From Candidatus Binatia bacterium (GTDB lineage: Bacteria > Desulfobacterota > Binatia > UBA9968 > JAJDTQ01), in assembly GCA_022824205.1 (NCBI GenBank), contig JAJEAI010000155.1, forward strand, positions 1-48,931: a DNA stretch of 48,931 nucleotides, read 5' to 3'. Positions 7,322 to 16,029 of the stretch are shown piece by piece. The notes under the pieces are model-generated. The model had not been told where the DNA came from, did not search any database, and worked only from the letters and a program-made list of their open reading frames with translations. Position 1 is the stretch's first letter. Each line of letters starts with the position of its first letter. Both the position numbers and the translations under genes were made by a program.

Positions 7322-7604
7322 GGACACTAGGAGCCCTATCGGATTTATCAAGAATCGACTGAGAGGAAGGGAATTGGGTCCATTTCAAGGAAAGTCAAGA
7401 CTTCCGAGGCGCCAACTCCCCGAGTCGTCATTGATATGGCAGTTACGGAATCCCGCGACACCCCAATGAGTCATTCCCGCGGAAGCGGGAATCCAGGCGG
7501 GGTGGGGCCGGGCAATGAGGCCGCCACACCCCCCACCCCTGGATTCCCGCTTGCGCGGGAATGACGACTCGGGGGATTGATAAACCCGACAGACTCCTAG
7601 TGTC
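7322..7604. repeat. MITE-like element with CACTAGGAG inverted ends, containing a composite palindrome (copy B)
   Basis: The ends 7322-7351 (GGACACTAGGAGCCCTATCG, then GATTTATCAA) and 7577-7604 (TTGATAAACCCGACAGACTC, then CTAGTGTC) are inverted copies over about 26 bases. Inside lies a reversed copy of the composite palindrome: CGAGTCGTCATTGATATGG (about 7421), GTTACGGAATCCCGCGACAC, and an inverted pair at 7470-7496 and 7541-7565. This copy lacks about 30 bases of the AT-rich tail seen in the other copies. The right-end CTAG provides the TAG stop of the LuxR-type gene. No gene lies within. Confidence 0.75.
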
Positions 7605-8217
7605 GCGTCGCTCTCCGTACGGTGCTCGCGTCCTCTTGCGGGTCATCCGTGGCCAAAGCAGCGCCGCCGGATGCGCTTTCGGTCGCAGAGGCGCCGATTC
7701 CCGCCGTCCCCTCGCGCAGTTCATCTTCGGTGATGGGCATGAGCAACTGATGGACGATCTCGGCGACGAATTCCGCCCGACCGCTGACTCCGGCTTTCGC
7801 ATAGAGAGCGCTCGCCTGCAATCGGGTCGTGTTTTCCTTGACCCCGCGCAAATCCGCGATTTCCGCGAAGCGGAAACCCTTGATGATGAGCCACGCGACT
7901 TCTTTTTCGCTACGGGTGAGCCGCCAAGCGTCCATTTGCTCTTCGATGCCGGCGGCGAGTTCCCCGGCGAGCATCCTGTTTCGATTCTGCTCCTGCTCCA
8001 GACGCGCGCGCAGGCCGACGAGATCCCTCAGGTTGACGACGAGGATCCACGAAACCGCTGCAAAAACGAAGGTTTCGATGACAAAATGGGGTGAGCCGAA
8101 CTCGCCCTCGAATAACGCGTCCACGACGAGGTCGTAGGCGAAGAACACCATCGCCAACGCCAGCATCGCCAACGCCAGTATTCGTCGCCTTGGCACTACG
8201 TGGAGCAAGTCGTTCAC
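7597..8217 (-). CDS. Membrane-anchored LuxR-family transcriptional regulator
   Basis: A 206-residue protein with two N-terminal membrane helices (about 10-35, RILALAMLALAMVFFAY; about 45-66, FVIETFVFAAVSWILVV), a linking coiled-coil-like stretch rich in Glu/Arg/Gln, and a LuxR-type helix-turn-helix at about 103-160 (LTRSEKEVAWLIIKGFRFAE, then ENTTRLQASALYAKAGVSG). There is no receiver domain, so it probably senses at the membrane. The start is GTG at 8217 with a weak AAAGAGA upstream. It is divergent from the autotransporter gene, a common arrangement for a local regulator; that link is inference. The last TAG lies inside the end of a MITE-like repeat, and the C-terminal 30 residues are low-complexity Ala/Ser/Glu. 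Confidence 0.8.
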   Translation of the reverse strand: MNDLLHVVPRRRILALAMLALAMVFFAYDLVVDALFEGEFGSPHFVIETFVFAAVSWILVVNLRDLVGLRARLEQEQNRNRMLAGELAAGIEEQMDAWRLTRSEKEVAWLIIKGFRFAEIADLRGVKENTTRLQASALYAKAGVSGRAEFVAEIVHQLLMPITEDELREGTAGIGASATESASGGAALATDDPQEDASTVRRATRH

Positions 8218-8542
8218 GAGCGGTCTCTTTCGTCCCTGAACACGGTCGAGCCTTTGGGCTCGTACTGATCACCCTACCACTACACGGAGTCCCATTCAAA
8301 GGCCAAACAGGCCGGCAACCGGCGTAGGGCAAAGCGGGTGTGCCTCCTTGCCCTGCGTCATGGATGTGTGGTCGGGGGGGTAGAAGCGCGGTTCGGTGGC
8401 ATCCATGGTGCATATGACACTCCTCATCCCGCGTATATCACACGTTTAAGGACTCGGCTTTTATCACAAACGGGCGATGCGGCACTCCAATTTCTTCGTG
8501 TAACTCTTCTTGAAAGGCGAAACCCTTGCGGGAGGGGAAACC
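8218..8542. other. Divergent intergenic region between luxR-type and autotransporter genes
   Basis: 325 bases with somewhat lower GC in the middle (GCGTATATCACACG near 8430, TTTAAGGACTCGGCTTTTAT near 8443). It must carry both divergent promoters, but I cannot assign -35/-10 boxes with confidence. No repeat from the families seen elsewhere is present. Confidence 0.4.
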
Positions 8543-11500
8543 ATGACTTCAAGAAAAAGGACGATCGAGGGGGAACCGCCCATCTTGCGCTGGATGGCGT
8601 CAGCCCTGATCAGCACCCTGATCTCGCTGTGTCTCGTGATGAGGGCTGGTATGCTGAGCGAGAAGCTCCCATTCCATCTCGTTCCGGAGGCTCGTGCCAG
8701 TGTAAATGGTGGTCCCTACGCTGCCGACGATGATGACGATGATGATGACGACGATGACGATGACGACGAGGGTGATGACGACGAGGATGACGAGGACGAC
8801 GAGGACGATGGCGACGATGGCGACGAGGGCAATGAAGGCGACGAGGGTAACGAGGGCGATGAGAATGACGAGGGCGACGAAGGTGACGAGAATGACGAGG
8901 GTGACGTGGGGGATGAGGACGACGGCGACGAAGGTGATGAGGGGGACGAGGGCGACGAAAACGACGAGGGCGATGAGGGTGACGAGAACGACGAAGGCGA
9001 TGAGGGTGACGAGAACGACGAAGGCGATGAAGGTGACGAGAACGACGAGGGGGACGCGGGGGACGCGATTGCTGCGGGGGACGAAGGCGACGAGGACAAC
9101 GGCGACGAGGGGGACGAGGGGGACGAAGGTGACGAGAACGATGAGGGTGACGAGAATGACGAGGGCGATGAGGGCGACGAGGGGGATGAGGACGACGACG
9201 GCGACGAGGGCGATGAAGGTGACGAGAACGACGAAGGCGATGAGGGTGACGAGGATAACGACGGCGACGAGGGCGATGAGGGTGACGAGAATGATGAGGG
9301 GGACGAGGGTGACGAGAACGACGAGGGTGATGAAGGTGACGAGAACGACGAGGGGGACGAGGGTGACGAGAATGATGAGGGGGACGAAGGCGACGAGAAC
9401 AACGGCGACGAGGGGGACGAAGGCGACGAGAACGACGAGGGGGACGAAGGGGACGAGAACGATGAGGGGGACGAGAATGACGAGGGCGATGAGGGGGACG
9501 AGGGCGATGAGGGTGACGAGGACAACAGGCGCGCCGACGGGGCTACTCTAATCGAGAAGAAACAGGCACGTCAGCAGGCCGAGGCCGTGGTTGAAGAGTC
9601 CGATCAAGCGCTGGCAGACGCGAGAGAGGCGCTAACGACCGGGGAGGAGGCTCTCAGGGCGATCATCGTGTCCTTTCTCAGAAGCTCGCCCACGGAAGAC
9701 GACGATGGATCCGGCCCTGGCTGGTCCGATGTCTATGACGCCTTCAGGGATCAGCTTGTCCTGAGAGGCGAATATGAGCGCAGGCTCACTGAACTGGAAG
9801 AGGCGAGGGCCGTCCTCAAGCACGCCACGATAGTGGTGGAGCAGTTGAGCAACGATCTGGAGGCCGAGTCGGCGCCACTTGCGATAAGAGACGCCATAAG
9901 AGATTGCGTGACGCGCACCTGCTCGGCCGACGATTTCCTCACGACCAAGCGGTTCAGCATCTTTCAGCCTCAGGTGCTGGAGATGGTCGGCGTGCATCAC
10001 GCCTATGCGAAGGGACTGACGGGAACGGGTGTGCGGATCGCCATCGAGGACGATATCGTGAATTACACACTCCCCGAATTCGCGGGACGGATCTCATTCG
10101 ACGGTGCCGTGCTCGCGTATCCCTTACCGGATGGAGGCGACGATTCCTCGGATGCGAGGCGGTGCGAGCGCGCCGGCGAGACAGAGCGCTCGGCGCTCGG
10201 CTGCAAGGTGTTTTCGTACGATTCCGAACACGATTTCCTCGAAATACAGACGGTACAGGCAGCCGTGAACGCCAACGGTTGGCCCGGGAAAGGAGAGCGG
10301 TGGTTCGTAAGGAACGAACACCATGAGGAAGGCAGCCGCGCCCGGTGGTCGGAAATTCCCCATGCCGCGGGCGAAGACCGTCATGGCACCGCCGTCGCGT
10401 CGGTTGCGGCAGGCCGGGACTTCGGCATTGCTCCGGGCGCCACGATCGTTCCCGTCGCAAGAAGGTTCACGCCTGAAGGGCAGGCGGGACAGGACGTGTC
10501 TCGCGCCGTCCTGGACGTCATTTCGAAGATGTCCTCTTCGGAGCGGGCGGAGGCGGATGCCGCGATGGCGAAAGCCGTCCTGGACGACTACGCGCTTTAC
10601 GACATCATCAACCGTAGTTTTGGGATCGGCGTGTTCGATCCAGCCGGAATCCAGAGAGCCTTGAATGACGAGACGGCATGGTGGGGTGACCACCTGCGCC
10701 GGATCCTGCCCAGAACGTGGCGCGCCTTCATGCAAACGGAGACGCACCCCGATGATCGTACCGTCGTGGTATACGCGGCAGGAAACGAGAAGGAGGAGTT
10801 CCCGGGTCTGGGGGCAAACCTGCCCTACCACGAGCCGCACGTGCGGGGGCATCAGTTGTCCGTGATGGCGGTGGAGCACGACGGCAGCCATGCGGCCTAC
10901 ACCAATTTCTGTGGGGCGCTTCCCTCGGATTGGGACGAAGAGCGCTGGGGACGACATTTCTGCCTGGCGGCGCCGGGGACGGTGAACTCGGCCGGCAATG
11001 CCGGCAGGGGACACGTCTTTCACGAAATCGAGGGAACGTCATTCGCGGCGCCGGTCGTAAGCGGCGCGATTGCGCTGCTTATGGAGCATTTCCGGGGACA
11101 GCTCGGCAACAGCGCAATCGTGAAGCGGGTTGTCGATACGGCCGACAATACAGGGCGGTATGCTCAGCTCGAGATCTACGGAGCTGGGCTCCTCGATATC
11201 GAGGCGGCGTTGCAGCCCGTGGGGAGCATGACGACGGGTACCCCGACGGCGAGTGCCGCCGCCATGCGATCCGCGGCACGGGTGCCGTACGCGATGGGCA
11301 ACCTTGGCCGGCGACTGGCTTCCCAGGGCGTGGAGGTGGCGTTCCTCGATAGCCTGGGAGCACCGTTCTGGTCATCGCCGGTGGCCTACATCCGGCCGTT
11401 GGACAATACGGTCTCGGCGATTCCCGTCTTTTTCGGGCCGGACGATGAGGGCGGTGGGCAACTGCATCTCGGGTTCTCTCCGGGAACGATCGCGGGGCCG

Positions 11501-12109
11501 GCGGATGATCGCGGCGTACGCCTGCTGTTGGGCGCATACAGGTTCGGCGTGGAGCGGGCGCCGTCGGACGGACTTGGATGGGGTATTCTTGGGGATACAG
11601 CGTCCTGGCAGGGGGGCGGCGTTTCCGGCGCCTTCGGCGATAGAGTCCGGTCGGTGACGGCGTGGGTGGGACGAAACGCCAGGTTCGCACTGACTGATGC
11701 GTGGACCTTGAGGACCTCGGCGACACTCGCCTTGGGACAAGTCTTCCACGAACCTGGTGCAATGCTCTCCATCGACGCTCACGTGTTGTCCGCGTGGGAC
11801 TTCGGTGTCGAGCGGGGAGACCGCGGTCGCGGCACATGGTCGCGGATCGCGTTGTCGCAGCCTCTTCGAGCCGAAACGGGCGACGCAACGTTCACTTATC
11901 TTGCGGGGCTGAAGGACGGAGTTCCCGCTTACGACAGGGCGAAGCTGCCGTTGGCGCCCGACGGTCGAGCGCTTGAGCTCGCGCTTACTCACGAGGCTCC
12001 GATCGGTCGGGGGCGGGGTGCGATCCAGGTGGCGCGCACCTGGAATGCGAGACACGAGCCCGGTGCGAGCAGTTGGCGAATCGGGGTGGCATATCGGCTG
12101 AAGTGGTGA
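8543..12109 (+). CDS. Subtilisin-type (S8) autotransporter with hyperacidic repeat
   Basis: A 1188-residue secreted serine protease. ATG 8543 follows GGGAGGGG; a TTG 33 bases upstream is less likely. Order of parts: signal-like hydrophobic segment about 18-35 (WMASALISTLISLCLVM); an Asp/Glu/Gly/Asn tract at 62-328 built from DEG/DEN triplets; a short coiled-coil (EKKQARQQAEAVVEESDQAL); a subtilase domain with the triad Asp503 or 504 (VRIAIEDDIV), His614 (DRHGTAVASV) and Ser833 (GTSFAAPVVSG), plus VVYAAGNE for the oxyanion Asn; and a beta-rich C-terminal barrel-like domain ending in AYRLKW, the terminal aromatic expected for outer-membrane insertion. The tract has almost no positive charge and may bind divalent cations or act as a flexible spacer; neither is shown. 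Confidence 0.88.
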   Translation: MTSRKRTIEGEPPILRWMASALISTLISLCLVMRAGMLSEKLPFHLVPEARASVNGGPYAADDDDDDDDDDDDDDEGDDDEDDEDDEDDGDDGDEGNEGDEGNEGDENDEGDEGDENDEGDVGDEDDGDEGDEGDEGDENDEGDEGDENDEGDEGDENDEGDEGDENDEGDAGDAIAAGDEGDEDNGDEGDEGDEGDENDEGDENDEGDEGDEGDEDDDGDEGDEGDENDEGDEGDEDNDGDEGDEGDENDEGDEGDENDEGDEGDENDEGDEGDENDEGDEGDENNGDEGDEGDENDEGDEGDENDEGDENDEGDEGDEGDEGDEDNRRADGATLIEKKQARQQAEAVVEESDQALADAREALTTGEEALRAIIVSFLRSSPTEDDDGSGPGWSDVYDAFRDQLVLRGEYERRLTELEEARAVLKHATIVVEQLSNDLEAESAPLAIRDAIRDCVTRTCSADDFLTTKRFSIFQPQVLEMVGVHHAYAKGLTGTGVRIAIEDDIVNYTLPEFAGRISFDGAVLAYPLPDGGDDSSDARRCERAGETERSALGCKVFSYDSEHDFLEIQTVQAAVNANGWPGKGERWFVRNEHHEEGSRARWSEIPHAAGEDRHGTAVASVAAGRDFGIAPGATIVPVARRFTPEGQAGQDVSRAVLDVISKMSSSERAEADAAMAKAVLDDYALYDIINRSFGIGVFDPAGIQRALNDETAWWGDHLRRILPRTWRAFMQTETHPDDRTVVVYAAGNEKEEFPGLGANLPYHEPHVRGHQLSVMAVEHDGSHAAYTNFCGALPSDWDEERWGRHFCLAAPGTVNSAGNAGRGHVFHEIEGTSFAAPVVSGAIALLMEHFRGQLGNSAIVKRVVDTADNTGRYAQLEIYGAGLLDIEAALQPVGSMTTGTPTASAAAMRSAARVPYAMGNLGRRLASQGVEVAFLDSLGAPFWSSPVAYIRPLDNTVSAIPVFFGPDDEGGGQLHLGFSPGTIAGPADDRGVRLLLGAYRFGVERAPSDGLGWGILGDTASWQGGGVSGAFGDRVRSVTAWVGRNARFALTDAWTLRTSATLALGQVFHEPGAMLSIDAHVLSAWDFGVERGDRGRGTWSRIALSQPLRAETGDATFTYLAGLKDGVPAYDRAKLPLAPDGRALELALTHEAPIGRGRGAIQVARTWNARHEPGASSWRIGVAYRLKW
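8726..9526 (+). repeat. 801-bp GAC/GAG/GGN triplet repeat encoding the acidic tract
   Basis: Tandem array of 9-base units (GAC GAG GGN or GAC GAG AAY) with higher-order 27-base units reading DEGDEGDEN. It begins with a run of 14 Asp codons. Synonymous third-position changes (GGC/GGT/GGG, GAC/GAT) are scattered, so the protein pattern is better preserved than the DNA. Frames on both strands stay open here simply because of the repeat; the antisense Ser/Pro frame at 8716-9525 is not a gene. Confidence 0.9.
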
Positions 12110-12207
12110 AGCGGTCATTACGGTTTCGGGTGATCTGACCCTGCCCGGCCGCGAACCGCCACGCCAGACACCACACCAGGTCCCGCGACAGGACGAGGGG
12201 GAGAGAA

Positions 12208-12915
12208 GTGACGCACGAAACTCCGAACCGGTCAGCCCCGGACATCCCCTTGGCGGCTCGTGTGTCCGAAGACGCCCTCAAGGTGGCGCAGCATTTCCCG
12301 ACGCTCGTTTTTTCTCTGGATGTTCCGGACAGCGAGAGGTTGAACGGCCACCTGCTCGAGGCGATCTACGCCGAACGAGAACGCGACAGAATAGGCGTGC
12401 GCAAGTCGAACTTCCCGGAGCTTGGGAGTTGGCACAGCCACGTCAGGCTGCACAAGGACGCCGCGTTCGCGGGACTGGTTCAACACGTCGATGCCGTCGC
12501 GGCCATGATGTGCCGCCAGCTCGGATATCACAGGTCCTATCGCCTGAGAATCGGCACCATGTGGTCGATCATCAATCCACCGGGCAGCTCGAACCGGGCC
12601 CACATCCATCCCGGCTGCCTCTGGAGCGGCGTCTACTACGTCCAGGCGCCCAGCAATGCGGGTCGAATCGAGTTCATCGATCCGCGTACCCAGAACCTGA
12701 TGACTTCCGCCGAATTCATCCCCGACACCAAGCGCCCCCGAATCTGCTGGACGAAGGTCCGGTACAAGCCGGTGGCCGGAAGAATGCTCATCTTCCCCAG
12801 TTGGTTGTACCACAGCGTGAATCCGAATCGATCCAGGGCCAAGGGGAAGGACGCCGATCGGATCATCGTGAGCTTCAACCTGTCTCAGGAAAGGGCAGGC
12901 AGTCGCGCACGATGA
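12208..12915 (+). CDS. TIGR02466-type putative 2OG-Fe(II) oxygenase
   Basis: A 235-residue protein matching the TIGR02466 pattern of putative cupin-fold Fe/2-oxoglutarate oxygenases. Iron-ligand candidates are in NRAHIHPGCLWSGVYYVQ (HxH) and WLYHSVNPN, with the fold-typical PVAGRMLIFPSWLYHSV and DRIIVSFNLS near the end. Start GTG 12208 is preceded by GGGGGAGAGAA. It follows the autotransporter in the same direction after about 100 bases and could be co-transcribed, though nothing links their functions. Substrate unknown; many relatives are phage- or marine-associated. Confidence 0.8.
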   Translation: MTHETPNRSAPDIPLAARVSEDALKVAQHFPTLVFSLDVPDSERLNGHLLEAIYAERERDRIGVRKSNFPELGSWHSHVRLHKDAAFAGLVQHVDAVAAMMCRQLGYHRSYRLRIGTMWSIINPPGSSNRAHIHPGCLWSGVYYVQAPSNAGRIEFIDPRTQNLMTSAEFIPDTKRPRICWTKVRYKPVAGRMLIFPSWLYHSVNPNRSRAKGKDADRIIVSFNLSQERAGSRAR

Positions 12916-13098
12916 CGACGACCCACGGAGGGCTATCCGTGGTTCCGCCGGCTTCGGAAGCTTGGCGCCTCGGGTCATGCGGAGGAAGCGCTCGGCTCGC
13001 GTTGGGCGGGGCTCGTCGTGATTCCCCAGGCACCCCTCCGGTCCGCCCGTCCCGCATGAACCGGCCGCGTCATGAGGAAGACGCGGTTGTCCGTCCTG

Positions 13099-13127
13099 TT
13101 GACAGCCACGGCCGTTGGGCCTATTAC
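13099..13127 (+). promoter_or_regulatory. Sigma-70-type promoter for the tctC-type gene
   Basis: TTGACA at 13099-13104, a 17-base spacer and TATTAC at 13122-13127. This is a near-consensus pair about 80 bases upstream of the next start codon. It would begin a plus-strand operon running through the DapA-like gene and perhaps beyond. The rest of the 290-base gap (12916-13205) shows no gene. Confidence 0.6.
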
Positions 13128-13205
13128 CCGTCTAAAACACCGAGTTGCCGAGTCGTCGAGGCTTTGCCCCGTTGCCGGCGATATCCAGAACAGAGGGGGG
13201 ACTTG

Positions 13206-14243
13206 ATGACGAACAGGCGTTTCGCGCTCACATCGATTCTTGCAGCTTTTGTTGTCGCACTTGGAGCGTGGAACGTTGCCGGTGCCGCGGACTCCTATGA
13301 AGGGAAGACGGTTCGGATCATCGTCGCATACTCTCCCGGCGGGGGGTACGACACCTACGCGCGCTATGTCGCGCGCTACCTCCACAAACACCTCCCCGGG
13401 ACGCCGCGGATGATCGTGGAGAACCGGCCGGGTGCCGGCGGACTCCTTTCCGCCAACTACGTCTACCACTCGTCGCGGCAGGACGGCACGGAGGTGCTGC
13501 ACGTGGGCGGTTCGTCCGTCATCAAGCAGTTGACGGGCATTGCCCAGGTCAAGTACGACGCCCGGCGTTTCCAGTACATCGGCGCCACGCACGTCCAGTC
13601 CTCGGTGCTGGTGGTGACCCGGCAGTCGGGCTTCAAGAGCGTGGACGACGTTTTCGGCCCCAGCGCCAAGGAGATCTCGCTGGGGGGTATCAGTACGGGG
13701 TCTCCCACCGACGTGGCGGCCCAGTTGCTGCGGGACGTGCTCGGGGGCAAGGTCCGGCTGGTGACGGGATACGCGGGTACCTCGCGCATCCGGCTGGCCA
13801 TGGAGAGCGGAGAGTTGGACGGCGTGTTCAACGGCTGGGCGTCCCTCAAGTCCACCAACAGCGAACAGCTCCGCAATGGCGAGTACAAGGTGCTGATGCA
13901 GGTGAGTCCGAAACCCATCGATGAACTCGGCGGCGTCCCCACCATGCCTCAGCTTGCCAAGACCGACGCGCAGCGGCGCCTGATCCGTCTGACCACGACC
14001 GTGCCGTACCAGTTCGCGCGCGCTTTCCTGGTGGGTCCGAAGGTGCCCAAGGAACGCGTGGCGCAGCTTCGCAATGCCTTCGACGCCACCATGGCCGACC
14101 CCGAGTTTCTCGCGGAGGCCAAGAAGCGGCGGGTCGAGATCGATCCCGTGAGAGGCGCGGACCTGCAGAACTACGTTCAGGAGTTTCTGGGGATGCCGGC
14201 GGACGAGAAGGCGCGCGTCCTGGCCGTGGTAGAGGGCAAGTAG
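13206..14243 (+). CDS. TctC/Bug-type tripartite tricarboxylate transporter binding protein
   Basis: A 345-residue periplasmic binding protein of the Bug/TctC family, which captures small carboxylates for TctAB membrane proteins. Signal peptide about 1-26 (SILAAFVVALGAWNVAGAA). The mature part shows KTVRIIVAYSPGGGYDTYA, IVENRPGAGG and GGISTGSPTDVAAQLLRD, which follow the family's ligand-loop pattern. ATG 13206 is preceded by GAGGGGGG. No tctA or tctB lies nearby, so it is an orphan receptor, as many Bug proteins are. The downstream lyase and oxygenases suggest an aromatic or organic-acid ligand, which is inference. Confidence 0.88.
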   Translation: MTNRRFALTSILAAFVVALGAWNVAGAADSYEGKTVRIIVAYSPGGGYDTYARYVARYLHKHLPGTPRMIVENRPGAGGLLSANYVYHSSRQDGTEVLHVGGSSVIKQLTGIAQVKYDARRFQYIGATHVQSSVLVVTRQSGFKSVDDVFGPSAKEISLGGISTGSPTDVAAQLLRDVLGGKVRLVTGYAGTSRIRLAMESGELDGVFNGWASLKSTNSEQLRNGEYKVLMQVSPKPIDELGGVPTMPQLAKTDAQRRLIRLTTTVPYQFARAFLVGPKVPKERVAQLRNAFDATMADPEFLAEAKKRRVEIDPVRGADLQNYVQEFLGMPADEKARVLAVVEGK

Positions 14244-14272
14244 AGTCGAGCCACGCTGGAAGGAGTGGAACC

Positions 14273-15166
14273 ATGGAGCGTTTGAAAGGAATGTACATCC
14301 CGCTGCCGACGCCGTTCACCGACACGGGCGCGGTGGACGAGAACGCGGTGCTGGCGCTGACGGACTTCTACGTGGAGGCGGGCGTGCACGGCCTGTTCGT
14401 GCTCGGCACTTTCGGGCAAGGGCCAGCGCTCACGCCGGACGAGCGCAAGCGCACGGCCAAGCTCGTCATCGACCGCGTGGCCGGGCGCATCCCGGTGGTG
14501 ATCCACGCGGGTACGGCGGACACACCCACCACCATCGACCTCGCCAAGGACGCCAGGGACAAGGGCGCGGACGTGGTGGGCGTGGTGCCGCCGTACTACT
14601 TCGACCATCTCGACGACGAGGTGCTGGCGCACTACGCCAAGGTCTACGAGGCCATCCAGTACCCCATGTTCATCTACAACAACGCGGTGAACAGCGGCTA
14701 TCGCATGACCGCGCCCTGGACCAGGCGGCTGTGCGAGGAGGTGCCCGAGGCCTGCGGCATCAAGATGTCGTTCATCCCGCTGGAGCAGCAGCTCGCCTTC
14801 GTGCGCGCGCTGCCCGCCACCTGCGCGGTCTTCTCCGGCTCCGCCACGCTGATCATGCCCGGCGCCCTGTGGGGCTTGGCGGGTTCGATTCATCCGTTGA
14901 CCGTGGCCATCCCCGAGCTGCTCGTGAACCTGTGGAACGCCACCACCACGGGCCGGCTGGAGGAGGCGGTGGAGCTGCAGCGGCGGGTGATCGAGTTCAC
15001 CGCGGTCATCGGCGACCTGCAGCGGGCGGCGGGCCGCTCGGTGCTGCGCGAGTCGCTCAAACTCCGGGACCTCCCGGTGGTGGACTTCCCGCGCTGGCCC
15101 ACCAAGGACCTGAACAGCGAGCAGGCCGCGCGGCTCAAGAACGCGCTGGCAACGGCGCGCGACTAG
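14273..15166 (+). CDS. Dihydrodipicolinate synthase/N-acetylneuraminate lyase family protein
   Basis: A 297-residue DapA/NanA-superfamily aldolase. The Schiff-base lysine is about residue 164 (ACGIKMS) and the catalytic tyrosine is in FIYNNA (about 135). The usual GTTGE substrate loop reads LGTFGQGPALT, so it is unlikely to be true DapA and more probably acts on a pyruvate-derived or aromatic aldol substrate. An AAGGAG-type signal precedes ATG 14273. It lies 29 bases after the TctC-type gene and is probably in the same transcript. A role splitting a ring-cleavage product is possible but unproven. Confidence 0.87.
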   Translation: MERLKGMYIPLPTPFTDTGAVDENAVLALTDFYVEAGVHGLFVLGTFGQGPALTPDERKRTAKLVIDRVAGRIPVVIHAGTADTPTTIDLAKDARDKGADVVGVVPPYYFDHLDDEVLAHYAKVYEAIQYPMFIYNNAVNSGYRMTAPWTRRLCEEVPEACGIKMSFIPLEQQLAFVRALPATCAVFSGSATLIMPGALWGLAGSIHPLTVAIPELLVNLWNATTTGRLEEAVELQRRVIEFTAVIGDLQRAAGRSVLRESLKLRDLPVVDFPRWPTKDLNSEQAARLKNALATARD

Positions 15167-15293
15167 CAAGGACGGGTTTCGACGCTATCTACGACACGAG
15201 GATGACGAAGGGTCGGGTCTCCCCGCCCGCGACACGAGGACAAGATGCAGGGCGGGTTCCAGAGCCGCCTGTGCCCGCGCAAGGAGGAAAGCC

Positions 15294-16001
15294 ATGGACG
15301 CGAAGGAATGGCGCAACGAGCTTGGCGAGATCGTCAGGGATTATTTCCGCTCCCCCGAACTGGGCCAGTTCTATGAAACCCCCGTTACCATGGAGCGCGC
15401 GCGGCTCTACCTGTCGCAGCTCGGCATCTACGTGCGCCAGCGGCGGCACTACTGGCCCCAGATCGCCGCCAACTGTCCCGTGCACCTGGTGAAGCAGCGC
15501 ATCATGTCCCACGAGTACGAGGAGCTGGTGGAGGACGATTACTCCGATCGGGGACATCTGGACCTGATCTTCCGGCAGGGCAGGGAAGTGGGCCTGAGCG
15601 AGCAGGAGGTGCTGGACGCCGAGCCGCTTCCCACCACCCGGGCCGCCATCTACGGGTGGTGGTGGATCGCCCGCACCAAGCCGTGGCAGGAAGCCCTGGC
15701 CGCCTCCACCATCGCGGAGTGGACCAATGACGACCGCCTGCTGGGGGACCTGGGCGGCGGCAACTGCGGCCGGCTGTACGAGCGCTGGAGCCGCGACCTC
15801 CAATTCTCCGACGAGCAGATGCCCAACTTCACCGCCCATCGGGCCGCCGACGAGAAGCACTCGGAGATGTTCCTGGACATCTTCGAGCGGTTGGTGCCCG
15901 AGGGCGCCGAGCAGGGCGTGCTGGACACCGCCAGGGAGTCCATGGACATTCACCGGGCGTACTTCGGGGGCATGGCCGCGGCCATGGCCCGCCTGTCGTA
16001 A
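15294..16001 (+). CDS. Haem-oxygenase-like iron-containing redox enzyme (PqqC/TenA-like)
   Basis: A 235-residue all-alpha protein of the iron-containing redox enzyme/HDO superfamily, which includes diiron oxidases and oxygenases such as CADD and UndA and also PqqC/TenA folds. Metal-ligand candidates lie in MSHEYEELVEDDYSDRGH and ADEKHSEMFLDIF. The hydrophobic WWWIARTKPWQEALAAS helix is typical of this fold. AAGGAGG precedes ATG 15294. It sits between the DapA-like and bicupin genes. A second member of the superfamily is at 41795-42478. An O2-using step in the same pathway is plausible; the exact reaction is not readable. Confidence 0.8.
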   Translation: MDAKEWRNELGEIVRDYFRSPELGQFYETPVTMERARLYLSQLGIYVRQRRHYWPQIAANCPVHLVKQRIMSHEYEELVEDDYSDRGHLDLIFRQGREVGLSEQEVLDAEPLPTTRAAIYGWWWIARTKPWQEALAASTIAEWTNDDRLLGDLGGGNCGRLYERWSRDLQFSDEQMPNFTAHRAADEKHSEMFLDIFERLVPEGAEQGVLDTARESMDIHRAYFGGMAAAMARLS

Positions 16002-16029
16002 GCGGAGTTTGCACCCGGAGACGGCGTCC

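Noticed and set aside
8716-9525. Antisense Ser/Pro-rich frame opposite the acidic tract
   Set aside because: It is a direct consequence of the GAC/GAG repeat on the other strand; no start signal and no independent support.
12429-13205. Large N-terminal extension of the TctC-type protein
   Set aside because: The extension overlaps the TIGR02466-type gene in another frame; the signal peptide, promoter and ribosome-binding site place the start at 13206.
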